DNA from: an uncultured beta proteobacterium | GTDB lineage: Bacteria; Pseudomonadota; Gammaproteobacteria; Burkholderiales; Rhodocyclaceae | Direction: 5' to 3' | Length of the DNA: 9,295 nt | Assembly (NCBI GenBank): GCA_903933395.1 | Contig: CAIZKA010000206.1 | Coordinates: forward strand, 1-9,295 | In this document: positions 6,992-9,295 of the stretch, piece after piece | Numbering within the stretch: position 1 is the stretch's first letter | How the letters are laid out: each line of letters starts with the position of its first letter | The notes under the pieces: model-generated | The model's input: the letters and a program-made list of their open reading frames with translations, nothing else | What the model was told of the DNA's origin: nothing | Databases searched by the model: none | Position numbers and translations under genes: made by a program

Positions 6992-7157
6992 GGGTACAAG
7001 ATCGACAAGCGCTACTCCACCGCCGGCGCGCTCGCGGAAAATCCTTCGACGCCAATGGTACTTTCCAGGCCAATTCGGACAACCGGACGCATGAGAGTTT
7101 CTACGCACCCGGTGCGCCGCGGAGTATATTCGGCGGGTTAAACTGGATTTCGACTGA
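6989..7157 (+). pseudogene. Decayed 3' end of the TonB-dependent receptor
   Basis: This matches the last 213 nt of the receptor gene (4291-4503), including the stop. It differs by a 42-nt deletion between two copies of TCGACAAGCGCT and two 1-nt deletions, near 7044 and near 7135-7140; 213 minus 42 minus 2 equals the observed 169 nt. The reading YKIDKRYSTAGALAENP is recognisable before the first frameshift. It has no start, plug or most of the barrel, so it cannot make a receptor. It marks the left edge of duplicate copy 2. Confidence 0.88.
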
Positions 7158-7173
7158 CCCCATCAAGGAACCC

Positions 7174-7740
7174 ATGAAGCCTCGCCACCTCTTCGCTCTG
7201 CTATCGGCAATCATTGCCACGGCTGCAAGTGCCGATAGCTATACCATAGACCCGCGCCATACCTTCCCTTCCTTCGAGGTCAGCCACTACGGCTTTTCTC
7301 TGCAACGCGGACGTTTCAACAAGCTCAGCGGCACGCTCGACCTCGACACTGGCGCAAAGAAGGGCTCGGTAGAGATCACGATCGACACGACATCGGTCGA
7401 CATGGGCTTCGAGGACTGGAACAAGCACATGCGCGGCGAGCGCTTCTTCCAGACCGACAAGTTTCCGCAGGCGCGTTTCGTCGCCCGCGACTTCGCCTTC
7501 GATCCCGACAAGCCAGGCCCCGTCAACGGCGAACTAACCCTGCTCGGAGTCACCCGCAGCGTGGTGCTTAAGGTCGGCCAGTGGCGCTGCGCCAAGCATC
7601 CAATCCTGCCACGACAACTCTGCGGCGCCGATCTGGAAACCACGATCAAGCGTTCCGATTTCGGCATGAACACCAACCTCCCTGGCATCGGCGACGATGT
7701 CAAAATCTCCATTCCAGTTGAAGCACTCAAGGACTCCTGA
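7174..7740 (+). CDS. YceI-family periplasmic protein (full-length copy 2)
   Basis: At 188 residues this is the usual length for secreted YceI proteins, which fold as a lipocalin-like beta-barrel and bind lipophilic ligands such as isoprenoids. The signal peptide MKPRHLFALLSAIIATAASA precedes DSYTIDPRHTFPSFEVSHYG. The family pattern continues through FNKLSGTLDLD, KGSVEITIDTTSVDMGFEDWNKHMRG, FFQTDKFPQARFVA, NGELTLLGVTRSVVLKV and SDFGMNTNLPGIGDDVKISI. Two cysteines (C139, C150) in WRCAKHPILPRQLCGAD may form a disulphide. AAGGAA at 7165-7170 precedes the ATG, though the 3-nt gap is short. Its stop overlaps the propeller start (TGATG). This is the copy most likely to be functional. A promoter for this pair is not obvious; transcription could come from upstream only if it passes the two terminators at 6811-6908. 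Confidence 0.92.
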   Translation: MKPRHLFALLSAIIATAASADSYTIDPRHTFPSFEVSHYGFSLQRGRFNKLSGTLDLDTGAKKGSVEITIDTTSVDMGFEDWNKHMRGERFFQTDKFPQARFVARDFAFDPDKPGPVNGELTLLGVTRSVVLKVGQWRCAKHPILPRQLCGADLETTIKRSDFGMNTNLPGIGDDVKISIPVEALKDS

Positions 7741-8813
7741 TGAAACTCAAGCTATCTCCCGTTATCCGCCTGGCCATTGCCGCTCTCGGACTCGCACTTG
7801 CGCTGCCGGCCAGTGCCGCAAGCGGCATCGCCTATGTCAGCAACCAGAAGGGCAACATCACCGCCATCGACCTGAACACATTCGAGACTGTTGGCGAGAT
7901 TGATATTGGCAGCGGTTCGCCGCGCGGCCTTGGCGTCACCGCCGATGGCAAGCTGCTGGTGGTCGCTGTGCGCGACAAGGGCGACCTCGCCGTGGTCGAT
8001 CTGCAGACGCGCAAGGTGATCAAGCGCATTCCGATCGGCGAGAACCCCGAGTTCGTCCGTGTGCGCGGGAACCAGGCCTTCGTCTCATTCGAACCCGCTG
8101 CGGAGGCCGGCCCACCGCCCAAGCCCGGCTCCAAGGAAGCCCTGGAGTTGAAAAACAAGCGGAAGAAGGAAAAGGAGGATCCGGCGCGTATTGCCATCAT
8201 CGACCTCAAGACGGGAAAGAAGACTGCCGAAATCATCGGCGGCATGGAAACTGAGGGCATCGAATTTTCCGCCGATGGCAAGAAGATCATCGTCACCAAC
8301 GAGGACGACAACTCGGTCACGGTACACGACATCGCCAGCGGCAAACTCCTGAAGACGATAGACACCAAGCCCTACGGCGACCGGCCACGGGGCATCAAGG
8401 TGGCGCCGGACGGCAAATCCTACGTGGCGACCATCGAGCACGGCAACAAGCTGGTGGTCCTCGATGCCGGGTTCAATGTGGTCAAGGCGGTGCCGACCGG
8501 CGACACGCCCTACGGCGTGGCCTTCGGCCGCGACGGCAGCCGTTTCTATGTCGCGCTGGCCAAAGGCAAGACGCTGCAGGTATTCGACACCGCGAGCCTG
8601 ACCAGCATCGCCGAGCATCCGATCGGCGACCGCTGCTGGCACTTCACCTTCACCCCCGACGACAAGCACATCCTGCTCGCCTGCGGCCGCTCGGACGAAG
8701 TGGTCGTGCTCGATGCCGCCAGCGGCAAGATCGTCAAGCGCATTGCCGACAAGCAGATGCCGTGGGGCATTGTGACCTATCCGAAATCCTTCGGCAGCCT
8801 GGATACGCCCTGA
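7740..8813 (+). CDS. Secreted YVTN-type beta-propeller protein (copy 2)
   Basis: This 357-residue periplasmic protein is the paralogue of the one at 4982-6055. The signal peptide ends at LPASA (about residue 26). Propeller repeats begin GIAYVSNQKGNITAIDL and continue through PRGLGVTADGKLLVVAV, IEFSADGKKIIVTNEDDNSVTVHD, PRGIKVAPDGKSYVAT, PYGVAFGRDGSRFYVAL and HFTFTPDDKHILLACG. The charged insertion GPPPKPGSKEALELKNKRKKEKEDP (about 124-148) is present here too. Two cysteines, C299 and C315, lie in the last blades. The closest family I can name is the PQQ-dependent-catabolism-associated propeller (TIGR03866), seen in transport operons linked to quinoprotein alcohol oxidation; E. coli YncE is a more distant relative. 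GC-rich codon use is uniform along the gene, unlike copy 1. Translation is coupled to YceI through AAGGA (7729-7733) and TGATG. Confidence 0.92.
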   Translation: MKLKLSPVIRLAIAALGLALALPASAASGIAYVSNQKGNITAIDLNTFETVGEIDIGSGSPRGLGVTADGKLLVVAVRDKGDLAVVDLQTRKVIKRIPIGENPEFVRVRGNQAFVSFEPAAEAGPPPKPGSKEALELKNKRKKEKEDPARIAIIDLKTGKKTAEIIGGMETEGIEFSADGKKIIVTNEDDNSVTVHDIASGKLLKTIDTKPYGDRPRGIKVAPDGKSYVATIEHGNKLVVLDAGFNVVKAVPTGDTPYGVAFGRDGSRFYVALAKGKTLQVFDTASLTSIAEHPIGDRCWHFTFTPDDKHILLACGRSDEVVVLDAASGKIVKRIADKQMPWGIVTYPKSFGSLDTP

Positions 8814-8845
8814 AACTAGGGGCACGAAAAGCCAAATTCGAAAGT

Positions 8846-8867
8846 CGGCGCCGGCGACACGGCGCCG
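8846..8867. terminator. Hairpin between convergent genes, possible terminator
   Basis: CGGCGCCG (8846-8853) and CGGCGCCG (8860-8867) form a perfect 8-bp stem with a 6-nt loop. It sits 32 nt after the propeller stop and 16 nt past the stop of the leftward Sel1 gene, where a shared terminator would be expected. No T run follows on the + strand; on the minus strand only short T stretches follow. The structure is clear, the terminator role likely but unproven. Confidence 0.5.
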
Positions 8868-8883
8868 CGACGACCTGCCCGGC

Positions 8884-9295
8884 CTAGCGCGCCGGTTCGC
8901 GCCGCTTCAGGTCGGCGCGCGCCGCCGGATAGCCGGCCGCCGCGCTGCGCTGCAGCCACTGTTCGGCCTGCTGCGAATCCTTGACCTGTCCGGCGCCGGT
9001 GCCGTACATCACGGCAAGCGCATACATCGCCTCGCCATCGCCTCCCCGCGCCGCCGTGGCAAACCACTGTGCGGCCAGCGCAAGATCGCGCGACACACCG
9101 CGACCCGACTCGTAACTCCATGCCAGCCGGGTCTGCGCGCGGACATGGCCCGAATCGGCGGCCGCCTTCAGAATTGCAACGTAATCTTCCGCACGTCCTG
9201 CCGCCAGAGCCTGATCGGCACGCAGCACGGGATCGTTCGCCTCGGCTCCGGAGCTTTCCGCGGCCAGGTAGCGCTGCGCCTCGGAATCGCCCGCC
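8884..9295 (-). CDS. Sel1-repeat (SLR/TPR-like) protein, 3' part
   Basis: The frame is open to the window edge, so the start lies beyond it; 136 residues are visible. A GTG at 9228 is internal to the open frame, as the upstream codons (AGDSEAQRYLAAES) already look like part of a Sel1 repeat. Two clear Sel1-type repeats follow: AAADSGHVRAQTRLAWSYESGRGVSRDLALAAQWF and AARGGDGEAMYALAVMYGTGAGQVKDSQQAEQWL, then a partial one (AAGYPAARADLKR). Such alpha-solenoid repeats mediate protein-protein contacts; no specific role can be assigned. It converges on the propeller gene and is probably unrelated to it. Confidence 0.88.
   Translation of the reverse strand, partial: AGDSEAQRYLAAESSGAEANDPVLRADQALAAGRAEDYVAILKAAADSGHVRAQTRLAWSYESGRGVSRDLALAAQWFATAARGGDGEAMYALAVMYGTGAGQVKDSQQAEQWLQRSAAAGYPAARADLKRREPAR

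Larger units (their letters stand above)
6989..8813 (+). repeat. Duplicated segment, copy 2 (receptor remnant - YceI - propeller)
   Basis: Direct repeat of 4291-6055. Similarity begins abruptly at the boundary with the minus-strand gene remnant and ends at the propeller stop; downstream sequences (after 6055 and after 8813) are unrelated. No insertion-sequence ends or target-site duplication were recognised at the borders. Confidence 0.9.

Noticed and set aside
4291..8813. Transposon-borne duplication
   Set aside because: No transposase, terminal inverted repeats or target-site duplication could be found at either edge of the repeated block.

Overview
The window is GC-rich and densely coded. 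Its gene families (NarL-type two-component pair, TonB-dependent receptor, YceI, YVTN beta-propeller, PepSY, Sel1) point to a Gram-negative proteobacterium. A betaproteobacterium is my best guess, but no marker gene fixes the taxon.

Layout. (a) 2-394: 3' end of a DUF1232/YkvA-like membrane protein. (b) 423-2092: a histidine kinase and LuxR/NarL-type response regulator overlapping by 4 nt. (c) 2140-4503: a complete TonB-dependent receptor. (d) 4530-6055: a YceI-like gene with a 38-codon internal deletion, translationally coupled (TGATG) to a secreted YVTN beta-propeller gene. (e) 6056-6860: a lower-GC segment with a perfect FNR-type box, a secreted protein with two PepSY domains, and its terminator. 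(f) 6873-7157: debris, made of a minus-strand terminator, the last codons of a lost minus-strand gene, and a decayed copy of the receptor's 3' end. (g) 7174-8813: a second YceI/beta-propeller pair, with full-length YceI. (h) 8884-9295, minus strand: 3' part of a Sel1-repeat protein.

The main structural fact is a duplication. The segment from the receptor's 3' end through YceI to the end of the beta-propeller (4291-6055) recurs at 6989-8813. Each copy has its own damage or divergence: copy 1 has lost the core of YceI and carries a lower-GC, synonymously diverged 3' half of the propeller gene; copy 2 has only a frameshifted receptor fragment.

Functionally the region looks like an envelope module: outer-membrane importer, periplasmic YceI, periplasmic propeller(s) and a periplasmic acidic double-PepSY protein, with a two-component system upstream. 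YVTN propellers of this kind occur in loci for PQQ-dependent alcohol oxidation, and double-PepSY proteins include a reported lanthanide binder. A role in uptake or handling of a metal or cofactor for quinoprotein dehydrogenases is therefore a reasonable but unproven hypothesis.
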